64,000 nucleotides of DNA from Bacteroidaceae bacterium (GTDB taxonomy: Bacteria > Bacteroidota > Bacteroidia > Bacteroidales > Bacteroidaceae). The DNA lies in NCBI GenBank assembly GCA_017470425.1, contig JAFUYT010000034.1, forward strand, positions 1 through 64,000, read 5' to 3'. The notes under the pieces are model-generated. The model was not told the DNA's origin. It ran no database searches and saw only the letters and a program-made list of their open reading frames with translations. The position numbers and the translations under genes are program-made. This document shows, piece after piece, positions 18,201 through 27,900 of this stretch; the first letter of the stretch is position 1, and each line of letters starts with the position of its first letter.

Positions 18201-21200
18201 TCGCTCAGGAAATCAGCATCGGCGACTATCATAACCTGCCCGACCGCGAGGCCGACTACTACGAACTGCGCTACACCTGTCTGCGACCCTGTCAGGACAA
18301 GGATGGCACGCGCTACCGTCCAGAAAGCGTGGAGGACGGTGTCACCATCAAGGCCTCGACGATCACGGCCGACGAGATGCAGAACCTCTTCCTCGAGCAA
18401 GTGAATGGCAAATGGGAATCGGTCAAGGATAACGGAATAGCCATCCTCAAGTATGACGAGGATGAGCACGAGTGGGTGCCAAACCCCAACGATGACAATC
18501 CCTACTGGAAGGAGAGCGGTGTGCTGCCCATCTATGCGGGCCGCCTGATGAACAGCATCCAGCGTGCCGACTTCTGCGGTGTCTTCGGCAGTCGCATGGT
18601 GATGCAGGGTGCCAAGGACCGCGTGCCTGAGGAGGCCGACTTCACCAATTATACGATTAACCGCGTGCGTGAGGTGTCGCTGAACAAGAAGGAGTCGGTG
18701 ATTACGAGCGATCAGACTATTCCCGCCACCAGTGGCGAATACTACAAGTTCCGCGTCCACGGCAACTACTTCGGCATCTATAACATCGTGAACTACTTAG
18801 GTGCCCTGACCAGCGACGTGGATTTCGGTGATGTGCGCAAGACCGACAACACCACGGATAATACCCGGTACAAGTCTGCAATCACCATTGACGCGAACAC
18901 CTACGACTACGAAAGCGCAAATGCCACCTACTACAACTGGAAGCGCGCTCACATCAAGGATAAGACACGCAACAACGGCAGCAGCTACAACAAGGTGGCC
19001 CTGGCCTCCGGCGTCTATCTGGAGCTGACCACCGAGGAGAGCACGGGCGACGGCCTCTACGAGAAGGTGTGGGGACCCATCACGGGTGTCGTAGAGCTCG
19101 ACCTCATCAACGTCTCCACTGGTATCGGCGGCGGCTTCGTCTATGCCAAGAACCAGCACGGCACACGAGCTGCCACCAAGCAACCGCCGCTTCACCAGAA
19201 CACCACGCTGACAGCCCTGAACAGGACGGCCGTCACCCAGTGGGACTACGAATATCCAACGGCCGACGGCAGCAAGGTGGAGTGGGAGACCTCCGGCAAC
19301 TTCGTACACAGCACCCAGACCATCATCGACGACTGCTATAACATCAGCAACAAGTACCTGGGCTCCGTCAACCCCGACGGCTCGGGGGCTATGCCCGCCC
19401 ACTTCTGGTACATCAAGGGCTCCACCTACGTCTATGACCAGTACATCTCGGCCTACACGGGTACCACCAATGCCTACAGCGAGACCGTCGATATCCCGCT
19501 GACCATCGCCGCTGCCTCCCACGGACGCATGAAGCTCCTGGATGTGCAGCCCAACCTCTACGCCTACTACGCCTCCGAGGGTGTGCCCTTGGAGAGCGGC
19601 AAGCGCATCATCATCAACGACAAGACTTACTACCTGAACGACCCCATCAGCTACTGGGATTGGTATCTGCTGAGCAAGTCGGAGCAGAAGCTGTTCGTGC
19701 CGCAGACCTATACCAACTGCGTGACCTACCAGCTGGGTGGTGAGCTCCATGAGGCCGGCACCGTCGTGATGACTCCCGGAGAGTTCGAAGACTTCATGGA
19801 TGATGACCATGTATATCTGGATGCCGACGGCGATCCCATCAAGAAAGCCGACACGAGCGCTGCCGACGACGAATACATCTTCCGTTCGTCCAACAACGTC
19901 AGCCACGACACCGGCTATCTGCTGACCTACGAGCTGAACAACCCCAGCCAGTGGGATAACTGGTTTACCCTCAAGAGCGGCTCCTACAGGGATAAGAAGA
20001 CACTCGCCGAGTACGGGGCAATGAGTGCCAGCGACAAGGAGAAATACTACGACGGTCCCACCTATCGCATCGACCCGACGAAGGTGACCGGCGACGGCAT
20101 CCTGCTCGGACAGCGCTCCTACAAGGAGGGTCAGCTCATCACGGAGAGTGTGGAGACGACCTATCAGGCCGCAAAGACGGCACATTCCACAGCCATCCCC
20201 GGCGATCAGGCCACCTTCGTCCCGGCATTCATCGTCACCGAGAAGATCACCGTCACCGATCCGGAGACAGGCAGAGAGACCCATTACAACGAGGGCGTGG
20301 CCGTCTCCTCGACCTTTGCTGCAGCCCATTCCACCAGCACCGAAGCTGCCTACCTCTGCACCAGCTCCATCCAGCTCACGAAGGAGAACGTCATCTACAA
20401 GGACTCCAAGGTGACAGCCTCCGAGCGTACTGCCTATATCAATGATGTGAAGAGTAAGATGGGTGCCACCTATCAGGATATGACGCTCGACGCCATCAAG
20501 GACTTACCCACTACAGGAGCAGGCGCTATCACTGCCGAGAAGAAGAACCAGCTGATCCAGCAGGCCACCCTGCGCGATGAACTGACAAACAACATCGTTC
20601 CTGCCTACTACTGTACTGCCGAGGGCTACTACGGCGGTAACTACTACGAGAAAGACCACAACTACCGTGGCCTCGAGGCCTGGAGCTCGCTCTCGGAGGA
20701 TGATCACAAGAAGTTCGTCTTCAACTACGACGCCCTTGACCTGCTCATCGACTCGGACTATGATAACCCGGAAGGCGAGAAGTACCAGTACGACGGCAAC
20801 TATCTGACCGAAGAGGCCGTCCGCAACGCCGATACGGGCAACAAGGCCGGTTACTCCGTCACAACGAGTGTGGATTACACCGCATCGTACAACGACAGTG
20901 AACACCCATTGCCCGTCACCAGTATGACTGTCAACCGCGATGGCACACCGACGACCACCACCTCACTGGAGGAAGGCGATGAGCTCACCCGCGAACAGTA
21001 CGAGAGTCTGCCCAACGAGCAACGCCACTTCTCGCCCATCGCCGTGAAGAGCGGAACTGACACCTACTACATCGTCCACACCGCCTTCCAGGTGGGCAGC
21101 ACGCCTTACGCTGTCGGTGAGACGATCAGCTCCGAAACGTACAGCAGCCTGCCAACGACGGAACAGGGCTATGTCACGCAGCTTAAGTTCACCAGCGCCC

Positions 21201-24200
21201 CTGAGGACCAGACCATCTACTATTGCCGCGAGAGTTATGAAGGCAAGACAGAGGTAACAGCCATCCCCGGCACTACGGTGACAGGTGGAACGGCCCACAC
21301 CGATGGCGGCAAGAGCGTGGCTCAGGGAACCATCATCACCAGCGGACAGTACGAAGTTCTTCCCAACGACCAGAAGAACTTCACCATCCACGGCGTCTCG
21401 CCCACCGAGACATCGACGCTTTATGTCAGCCGCGAGAGCGACATCTACGACCTCTCCAAGGACAAAATCATCACCGTCATCTACCAGTATGACTACGACG
21501 AGACCGACGGCTCAGGCAACGTCACGCCCATCAGCGAGCGCCACGTGGTGAACATCCACCTGACGTTCAAGAGCGGCGTGCCCACCGTGGAGGACATCAC
21601 CGCGCCCGAGATCATCCTGCCCGGTAACTTCATCACCCTGCGCGAACCCGCCGTGACACCCGGTGCCTATGAGATCACGGGCGGCGGATGGGAGCTCTTC
21701 GAGTCGCAGCGCGATGCTGAGAGCCACACCAACGGCATCGATTACGACCCGAACTTCGATGCGCTCTACTGGTACCAAGACGGCCACTATGTCGCCTACT
21801 ACGCCAAGAGCTATCTCGGCCGCACCTACTCCAACGCCGTGCCCGTATCCGTGGCCAACTACCACGACCTGAAGCGCGTGATGGACGACACGGATCACCA
21901 CTACTACATCGACAACGCCAACGTCAAGCGCGATCCGAAAATCTACATCAACGACTACAGTGGCAGCACACCCGAGCAGAACGGCCTTGACCTCTTCAAG
22001 AAGCTCTACGACTTGAGTGTGCTCGACGGTTCCGTCGTCGAGGGCGATCCCCTCTATGGTCACGCCCTCCTCAACTCCCGCGTCCGTGCAGGTGATAACC
22101 TCGAGTTCTTCCTGCGCACCGATATCGACCACAGCACCAAGCCGAATCCTGCCTATGATGCCGAAGACCCGGAGAGCCCCGCACGCATCGCGGCACCCTG
22201 GACATCCATCGCCCCCGCCGACGGCGCCACCTGCTTCGAGGGTGTCCTCCACGGCGACGGCCACACCCTCAGCGGCCTCGACCACTCGCTCTTCGGCAAG
22301 CTCTGCGGCTCGGTCTATAACCTCGGCATCACCGGCTCCTTCAACACGGCCGGCGTGGCCGACACGGGCGATGGCTACGTGGAGAGCTGCTGGGTGAAGA
22401 CGACTGCCACCACGCCGCTTGAGACCAAGCCCTACGCCGTCTTCGGCAATCCCACCGCCGAGAGCGGCTATCAGGTGGTCAATAGCTACTTCTGCGACAG
22501 CAATAATAATCTCTATAACACCACGACTGCTGACGGTATCACGACCTCCGGCGGCGCCCGCGGCACCGCCACGGCCATGTCCGCCCGCGCATTCTACAAC
22601 GGCACCGTGGCCTACGACCTGAACAACTTCTACCTCTACAAGCGCTACAGCGACCACACTACGCCCGCCGGTTCCACCGTCGAGTACCAGTACCTCCTGC
22701 CCGACAATCCCGACGTGCAGACCGGCCGCTACGGCAGCAACCCGTCGCTCTGCTCCTCGGGCTATGAGCGCAAGCTGAAGTACGTCGAAGACCGCTATGC
22801 CGACGGTGACTTCCGCTATGCCGGCGGCACCATCCCCTCCACCGACGACGAGCGCTACTGGATAGCCGTCAGCGAAGATCCCGAGACGCACAAGGACATC
22901 GAGACCGTGCGCTTCTCACCCCTCTGGCCCGACGACTACATCTTCTTCGGACAGAAGCTGACCTACGGTTACTCGGCCACCTATGCTCATCAGGATGTGC
23001 CTACGGCTGTCGTGCGCGACGGCGGACGCCTCTCCCTGAACCCCGACGCCAATCGCGTCTATCGCGCTCCCGCCTACTATCGCAACAGCACGATGGGTGT
23101 CGCCCACTTCAACCCCGCCGTCTTCCTGGCGCAGAAGGAGAAGCTGACTCCCGAGCAGATCGCAGCCAGCGCTGTTGCCCGCACGGCATACCCCGGCATG
23201 ACCGCCATCGACTTCGCCGGCCACAATGACATCGTCGATGCCGGCGGCACCCGCAAGGCTTATCAATTGGGCAGTGTGTCCGTCGGCTTCCCCGCCGGAA
23301 GCCCGGCCTTCTACCCGCCGCTCCTCGACGACGGCGGCCTCACCGCCATCAGCAACTGCGACGAGACACAGAACCTCCTCGCCTATGTACCCGCCGCTGC
23401 CCCGGCCGCCGAGGGCGCCTATGCCAACGCCGCCACCCACGGCGTGCTGACCTCCTACTTCGGCGATGCCGCCTTCGACAGCTCCTATGACAACAGCGAT
23501 GGCTACCGCCTCGTAGCGGAGAACGACGTCATCATCAATGGCCATCTCGTGCAGAGCGACCTGACCGCCACCAACGACCATCTCCTCGTGGATATGCAGG
23601 ACTTCAACGCACCGCTCGCCTACACCTTCGACGGCGACCACCGCATGTGGTACCAGCGCAAGCCCCTTGACTCGGAATATGTCGATACGGGCAGCGGCTG
23701 GCAGGGCATCAGCATCCCGTTCACCGCAGAGCTCGTGACCACCGACGTGAAGGGTGAGATCACCCACTTCTACGGCGGCAGCGAGACCAGCAAGAACGGC
23801 ACCAGCACCAAGATCGGCCACGAGTACTGGCTGCGTCAGTTCGATGCCATCGCCAAAGAGGACGGCGAGGGCAAGAAGGCGATGGCCACCTTCAACTATC
23901 CCGCCGCAGGCGACGGCACTTCGGTCATCGCTGACAAGAACGTCACCAACACCTTCCTCTGGGATTACTACTACCAGAACGAGGACATCCACGACCAGAA
24001 GGACCTCAACAAGGACATCTACCTCCAGTACAGGCAATATTATAAGAACGCGCGCACGTACGCGAACTACGCCTTCCTGACGGCTGCCACGCCGTATCTC
24101 CTCGGACTCCCGGGCAAGACCTACTACGAGTTCGACCTCAGCGGTAAGTTCACGGCTGCGAACACCGCCGCCGCCATCCCGTCGCTCGCCAAGCAGACCG

Positions 24201-24745
24201 TCACCTTCGCCTCCGCCACGGGTGCCACCATCGGCGTGAGCGACAGCGAGATGGCGGGCGTCACGAGGAACCTGAGCAAGGGCAAGGACTACGTCTTCAC
24301 CTTCAAGCCCAACTACCTCACCGAGGACCTGACGACGGAGCACTACACCCTGGCGGCCGACGGTAGCCAGTACGACCACGTCACCGCCGCAGGCGGCTCT
24401 GCGGTCAGCGGCGGCGCCACCGTCCTGCCCTTCCGTCCTTACTTCGAGGCCAGCGCCAGCGCCGGCGTCAAGGAGATGATGCCCGGCACCATCCTCTTCA
24501 CCCGTGCAGGCAGCGAGCTCGAGGAAGGACCCGAAAGCGCCCTTGACGGTACCATCGAGATCTACGCACGCGGACGCACCATCATCACCCGCTCCCACAT
24601 GAAGGAGCCCACCACCGTCCGCATCGTCAACATCGGCGGCATCACCGTCACCAACTACGTCCTGCAGCCTGGACAGACCATCGAGACCCCCGTCCAGGCC
24701 CACGGCGCCTACATCGTCAACAAGAAAAAGATCTTTATCCACTAA
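12248..24745 (+). CDS. Giant YGGG-repeat secreted protein (about 4165 aa)
   Basis: The frame is open from GTG 12044, but that part is dispersed repeat. I chose ATG 12248, which gives a clean signal peptide, MTKAAGLWGLLWLLLLWPLG, then LAAQ before the mature protein. From 12340 to about 18150 the protein is dozens of Gly-rich units of the form VYGGGxxGxVxGxTxVxIxGG, best explained as a beta-solenoid. The middle (about 18200-21600) holds Tyr/Ser/Thr-rich domains with a repeated YESLPNEQRHF / YSSLPTTEQGY / YEVLPNDQKNF motif. A GLUG-like patch (FEGVLHGDGHTLSGLDHSLF) lies near 22240-22300. The end, VRIVNIGGITVTNYVLQPGQ then GAYIVNKKK, resembles type IX secretion C-terminal domains. I infer a surface adhesin or tip partner of the fimbrillins. 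The fold and the role are unproven. Confidence 0.75.
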   Translation: MTKAAGLWGLLWLLLLWPLGLAAQIKVGGSIYGGGNMGQVHGSTTVTVKEGDLNKVFGGARMANVGGNAYVNIDGAHATGYTVINYVFGGNDIAGNIGTAEAVGEALPAELEGNADGVDNTWNTYVHLSSKMTDAVPATLASDNQKTYIGQLYAGGNGDYFYDSSTADGKTTHYIYTKDPLEGGTLLETIVTDEGDVGFQTPHLSKAYLDMQGGSIVYAYGGGNKATVTEKTVIHVDNPSEVVNHLFVDENGVEAASSVYDDYETSEPKTLAAGYTELLTNTRFKEGMGINLGFSRPSSGDFQVGRLFGGNNLEEMAIRPTWNLQSGKIRNLYSGGNKGAMTSPEGLLLEIPATSSIVVDNLFGGCRMADVRPSVNGVYTPTVNLPGYYFPNELSARVLVRGGDINNVYGGNDVTGQVYGGNAVGVYATIRGDIYGGGNGDYPYTDNEDLRESSIYGDLYYSTSGYTTSYDALNAFRPNAEQVSIRVAGETRPTIIKGSIYLGGNCASLATHKENPMVELKIGSNVLADNVYLGNNGAGMVDKDFLKLYAGYVDENDEYNASEGTKFSSLNLRGSSEFAEYMEGVAMNLMPAVVFDNTANGDPATYTPNSSYIGSFFCGGNVGSMAVEGKETFTFDEQLNIFNKLVGGCNNANVAASEWNAAYEGGVLGSKAERASYTEGGKIKDRLEINLEKLTITPLRWNEEMTYPVWNTNKFVTYQAVENGTTLTAGETYYTSDSGAGEFTAVGSEVADGTNYYEFINDFVQVSSSAVDKDARLLDGNVYGGCYNSGHVNGNVIININEDLLKKDEIFGTGISDFYGRAKSGVDFEGQRDDLMAVALAVFGGGYGADTEIWGSTTVNHNKGYAFQIYGGGEEGVVGRKVAHTDDHGEVTQEYEFNPAYSSTVNLNGTTPVYSSDGTVEGLAETEYIYGGGNEGDVCGNTLVNLGNGRIFDAFGGASDADVLGHTEVYIGRQPKGDGTYKAGFPWVRDIVYGGNDFGGKIWGEYETGYDFTKRLRNFSTDRVSLHGTPTAGAPGLLKSSSYVEYLEGRVDTIFGGGYGFYDYSNETLYGAGNSMPVQESAFVNIRPVTHDHNLVNYVFGGGTGYPRNRVGDNAQDRSYVLIDIPDGVERFGAMEVFGAGAFNGLGMGFTKEETFAAGFNLDNASAVVDLLHGQIGNVYGGSYNEGNTRRTVVNVPAASTIQVGRIFGGAYGTQILPPCDVYETHVNYLNTSENARVSAIYGGNNNERRSLYTHVNISSPVWSNKEKGYMAKVYGAGRGIDTWSEYTEVNLLSGAKVYEAYGGGEMGHVLNAESVQRYMQLYHDTPSSQISHQDPFWSQTGNWVGGTVGGTLIDDADLRDRWDREWKDAWTFGDYYTPTATDAEDADGDGDTEEISFTDYATNAATNLTNSLQVRTAELDERDYSGYADDDKARNYQKYNTNVIIHEGASVGNYAYGGGYGEVATHLSGDTYGNTYIALLGGSVTKDLYASGSAGNVNDLFGVGAYNASTNPTGFTATATAYVKGGTCRNVYGGGWKGDVGTHSGTIADDPSGDIPGETHVVIGDLAGTSFTNGIPAIQRNAYGGGEGEDEDGGAVYGTTHLTLNNGYIGYAYNAEGSDNPKTTDFDERYEEKIEDETRTMPNTWLTEAGCLFGGGYTDNSFVDKTQVNIYGGHVRNSAFGGGEVAPIGRGDMKEKAGGSDYELKGIYRPGKTLVKMFGGHVHQNVFGGGRGFDNLARVGSLHCPGYIFGQTEVRIHGGEIGTAEGVEDGDGNVFGGGDVGFVYSAYENPDGSFAQGKKDGVRYDGIYQGYYYKHNGEDFVTLTVDRDEDGVADTDGEGNQIKERQFTEDCKVLVEPNMKVITPVTINGHSYEPGAFVPIADLNTLKNKTLDASTWECLDPTGIIIHNAVFAGGNMPSGSKATSANTASVYGNATASVEDIFHRDMITLGTRHTGGLYGDGNLTLVDGYRELNITNYGTDYYSIAQEISIGDYHNLPDREADYYELRYTCLRPCQDKDGTRYRPESVEDGVTIKASTITADEMQNLFLEQVNGKWESVKDNGIAILKYDEDEHEWVPNPNDDNPYWKESGVLPIYAGRLMNSIQRADFCGVFGSRMVMQGAKDRVPEEADFTNYTINRVREVSLNKKESVITSDQTIPATSGEYYKFRVHGNYFGIYNIVNYLGALTSDVDFGDVRKTDNTTDNTRYKSAITIDANTYDYESANATYYNWKRAHIKDKTRNNGSSYNKVALASGVYLELTTEESTGDGLYEKVWGPITGVVELDLINVSTGIGGGFVYAKNQHGTRAATKQPPLHQNTTLTALNRTAVTQWDYEYPTADGSKVEWETSGNFVHSTQTIIDDCYNISNKYLGSVNPDGSGAMPAHFWYIKGSTYVYDQYISAYTGTTNAYSETVDIPLTIAAASHGRMKLLDVQPNLYAYYASEGVPLESGKRIIINDKTYYLNDPISYWDWYLLSKSEQKLFVPQTYTNCVTYQLGGELHEAGTVVMTPGEFEDFMDDDHVYLDADGDPIKKADTSAADDEYIFRSSNNVSHDTGYLLTYELNNPSQWDNWFTLKSGSYRDKKTLAEYGAMSASDKEKYYDGPTYRIDPTKVTGDGILLGQRSYKEGQLITESVETTYQAAKTAHSTAIPGDQATFVPAFIVTEKITVTDPETGRETHYNEGVAVSSTFAAAHSTSTEAAYLCTSSIQLTKENVIYKDSKVTASERTAYINDVKSKMGATYQDMTLDAIKDLPTTGAGAITAEKKNQLIQQATLRDELTNNIVPAYYCTAEGYYGGNYYEKDHNYRGLEAWSSLSEDDHKKFVFNYDALDLLIDSDYDNPEGEKYQYDGNYLTEEAVRNADTGNKAGYSVTTSVDYTASYNDSEHPLPVTSMTVNRDGTPTTTTSLEEGDELTREQYESLPNEQRHFSPIAVKSGTDTYYIVHTAFQVGSTPYAVGETISSETYSSLPTTEQGYVTQLKFTSAPEDQTIYYCRESYEGKTEVTAIPGTTVTGGTAHTDGGKSVAQGTIITSGQYEVLPNDQKNFTIHGVSPTETSTLYVSRESDIYDLSKDKIITVIYQYDYDETDGSGNVTPISERHVVNIHLTFKSGVPTVEDITAPEIILPGNFITLREPAVTPGAYEITGGGWELFESQRDAESHTNGIDYDPNFDALYWYQDGHYVAYYAKSYLGRTYSNAVPVSVANYHDLKRVMDDTDHHYYIDNANVKRDPKIYINDYSGSTPEQNGLDLFKKLYDLSVLDGSVVEGDPLYGHALLNSRVRAGDNLEFFLRTDIDHSTKPNPAYDAEDPESPARIAAPWTSIAPADGATCFEGVLHGDGHTLSGLDHSLFGKLCGSVYNLGITGSFNTAGVADTGDGYVESCWVKTTATTPLETKPYAVFGNPTAESGYQVVNSYFCDSNNNLYNTTTADGITTSGGARGTATAMSARAFYNGTVAYDLNNFYLYKRYSDHTTPAGSTVEYQYLLPDNPDVQTGRYGSNPSLCSSGYERKLKYVEDRYADGDFRYAGGTIPSTDDERYWIAVSEDPETHKDIETVRFSPLWPDDYIFFGQKLTYGYSATYAHQDVPTAVVRDGGRLSLNPDANRVYRAPAYYRNSTMGVAHFNPAVFLAQKEKLTPEQIAASAVARTAYPGMTAIDFAGHNDIVDAGGTRKAYQLGSVSVGFPAGSPAFYPPLLDDGGLTAISNCDETQNLLAYVPAAAPAAEGAYANAATHGVLTSYFGDAAFDSSYDNSDGYRLVAENDVIINGHLVQSDLTATNDHLLVDMQDFNAPLAYTFDGDHRMWYQRKPLDSEYVDTGSGWQGISIPFTAELVTTDVKGEITHFYGGSETSKNGTSTKIGHEYWLRQFDAIAKEDGEGKKAMATFNYPAAGDGTSVIADKNVTNTFLWDYYYQNEDIHDQKDLNKDIYLQYRQYYKNARTYANYAFLTAATPYLLGLPGKTYYEFDLSGKFTAANTAAAIPSLAKQTVTFASATGATIGVSDSEMAGVTRNLSKGKDYVFTFKPNYLTEDLTTEHYTLAADGSQYDHVTAAGGSAVSGGATVLPFRPYFEASASAGVKEMMPGTILFTRAGSELEEGPESALDGTIEIYARGRTIITRSHMKEPTTVRIVNIGGITVTNYVLQPGQTIETPVQAHGAYIVNKKKIFIH

Positions 24746-24808
24746 AGAACGTAACATGATACAAGATATGTATTGCAAGATAAGAGAACACATTGCGAAG
24801 CGTAATTT

Positions 24809-24870
24809 TTTCTCATGCATGATAAAAGCGTTTCTCACGCGTGAGAAAACGTTTTCTCATACATGGGAAA
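24809..24870 (+). promoter_or_regulatory. Three 18-bp palindromes at exact 22-bp phase
   Basis: TTTCTCATGCATGATAAA (24809-24826), TTTCTCACGCGTGAGAAA (24831-24848, perfect) and TTTCTCATACATGGGAAA (24853-24870) are related palindromes starting exactly 22 bp apart. They lie between the two giant genes, inside the open frame but before the likely signal-peptide start at 24912. They look like a triple operator or a string of leader hairpins. Confidence 0.75.
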
Positions 24871-24911
24871 CGGCGGAAGAACGGCAGGCGTTGCGTCGCA
24901 CGTCGCGTCGC

Positions 24912-27900
24912 ATGTCATGGGCTGTGGTATCGCTTCACACGTTATGTGCGGTGATGATGATGTTGTGCTTTGGCACCACGAGGGCGTGGGGGCAGGTGGC
25001 AGACGGTGTGTATTACATCCAATATTCAGGTAATAGTTACTATCTGTGGCCTACTGCTCCGACGAGCAGCGGCTGGCCATGCCTGACCTCATTCTCGGGA
25101 ACAGATGTCCCTGAGACAGGGTTGGACTATAACTTCGGTGCTTTCGACTCATCGTATTGTACATGGATTGTCGTCACTGACGGGGATTATCAGAACATCA
25201 TCAATGCCCGCTACGGGAAGTATGTCATTTGGTTGAGTAATGGAAATGCAGGCCGTAATGTCGTGCTGGAGGATAATGGGCAAGACCCTTCTACCGGGCA
25301 GACCAGGGCTGATGCGACCCGTGCCCAGTTCAATATCACAGGAACAGGCAACAAGGTATTGGTTAAGCCCTATACAGGTTCTAATTCATTCAATATTAAA
25401 GGGAGCCATTATGATTATATCACGGCATTCCAGAATGTCGTAGGATCAAATCAGTCCCTCCTTCAGTTCTCTACTTCAAACAATGAATGGACATTTACAG
25501 AGCATAAGTTAGCCGCCCCCACCATCAGCTGCCCCGAGGGTACTGCCACGGTGACAGACAATGTGGGGCTGCCAGCGGGCTACAATGTGCGCTATACGGT
25601 TGACGGTACGACCCCGACGGCATCCAGTCCGATCCTTCCCGTTGGTGGGTATGAGGTCAGTGATGTATGTACGATGAAGGCTGTGATTGAGCGCTATGGT
25701 GTGGTGCTGACAGCTGTCGCTTCACAAGAGGTGGAGCCCAGTGTGCGGAAACCGGGATTCACGCTAAGCGCCGACGGCTCCGTCACCATCACGGCTGAAA
25801 CGGGCCAGACCATCTATTATACGTTAGACGGTACTGATCCAACGACCTCGACCCCGACTTCTGCTACAATGTCAAAGACCATTCCAGAGGCAGACGTGCA
25901 GTCGGCAACAGCCATCAAGGCCATTGCCTACGACTCAGGTGAAGACCTCTCTTCCGGTGTCGCCACTCAATCCTTGGCCAGCTACAACTATCAGATTGTC
26001 AACCGCTCGAGCGCAGTGGGCGTGAGCCTCTCGGTGAAGCGGGCCGTGGGCGCTCCGCTGAGCAGCTATACCAGCATCCCTGCTGCCATCCGCAGCGAGT
26101 ATATCAGCGACGAGACGGTGCGCTTCTACACGTTCGGCGGCGACTTCGCTGCTGCGAACCTCATCGAGGAGAACAGGATTACGCAGACGCCGGAGAGCGC
26201 CGCGAACATCTATGTCACCTACACGACCGAACACCTCAGCGAGAAGTTCCTGCCGCTGACCATTGCCAACTCGTACAACATCAAGGCAGGCGGTGAATAC
26301 CTGTATTACACGGGCAGCGCCCTGGGAACCATCTCTGATGCCGCCACATCGAAGACCGACAATGAATACATCTGGAATATTACAGGCGAGGATCCCTACA
26401 ATATGGTGCTCCGCAATATCGGTGCAAGCCAGTACTTCCGCTATGACGGGTCAACCCGCTCACTCAATGCCTCCTCGCAGCCATTTATCCTGAAGGGCAC
26501 TGCCAACCACGCGACGATTACCACAGGCGTCGTTGCCGAGGATGTCACGCTGAGAACCATCGATGGTGCGGAGCTCACGTTGAAGGTGAACACTGTGGTG
26601 CTCCCGTTATCCTTCACGCTGATTGACAAGGCAGGAAAGGTCATCAAAGCTGGAATCACATATGAGGGAAGCTTTGCGCTGCCGACAGCCTGGCGCAGCC
26701 CTCTTGTCTCGCAATACAAGTATTATAAGAAGTATAGCACACTGACAGCGGGTGTCTATGCCTTTGACGAGGAAGACCGGATTACAGAAGTAGGGCAGAG
26801 AGAATCTAACGTCATCTATGTCACCTACGACGTCAACGACCTGCTGGACCTCGACGGTCGCAACCTGCTTGGTGCCGTGGGCAAGGAGGGCGGCAAGACG
26901 TATATGCTGAAGTTCGCCAGTGGCACCGCTTTTAACCAAGAGAACGGCAGCGACGGCGTGATGGACGCCGCACGCACGCCCGTCTATCCCTACAGCAACG
27001 GCGATGCCCACCTCTATGTCTATGGCGAGGAGCGGTGGCAGGAGCAGCTGGCCAGCGGCGCCAGCACCCGCGCGCGCTGGCTCTGGTATCTGGAGCCGGC
27101 CGGCGGACAGCTCGACCCGTACCACGTGAGGATCTCGTCGTACTCGACACAGACGAGCTATAAGGATACCGAAGCGGGAACCACCACCAACTTCCACTCC
27201 TATCTGCGCACCTACAAGCCCGAGGGCTACGCTTCCGTAGTGACGGGCGTCACCAACGACAACCCGTTGGCACATGGCGGGGTGGAAGGCGGTCCGGCCG
27301 ACAAGAGCGATGCCACCGAGTATATGCTCATCGGCACATCGCTCGGCAGCCTGAAGCTGATCACCACCAGCGAGATCGACGGCGCGCCCGCGAACAGCGT
27401 GGCGGCGTATGGCATGCGACAGACCGTGAACAGCTTCGAGCAGTACTGGAAGAACAACCCCACGGCCTACAATATCATCAAGGACGCCACCGGCGCTGGC
27501 GTGCTGGAAGGCACCAGCGTCAATGCCGATCTTCCCTCAGATCAGCAAGCGGCGCTGACAGCCAAGGGCTGGCACGTCTATAGCGCATGGGCCAATGCAG
27601 CCGACTGGTCTTCCAACTCCAAGCTGAGCAAGCACGTCGGCGATGGCAAGCACTGGTTCCAGACAGTGGCGATGGGCGACGGCTCGATGACCTTCGTGGA
27701 TACCGAACTGGCCACGATGCTCATTCTGCTCGACCAGCACGGCTGGGAGATTGCCCGTGTTCACCTGCCCAGCGGCCCCACCGACCCGAACCGTGCCGCC
27801 CGCTATCGCGAGATCCACAAGTACAGCAGCCCGATGGTGGCGCGCTACCACTTCTGGAAGACCGGCTCCAAGGTGCCCGGCTATCATAAATACAAGGTGT

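Noticed and set aside
24756..24911. 52-residue N-terminal extension of the second giant protein
   Set aside because: It covers the triple palindrome and precedes an ordinary signal peptide; treated as leader, though an extended signal region cannot be excluded.
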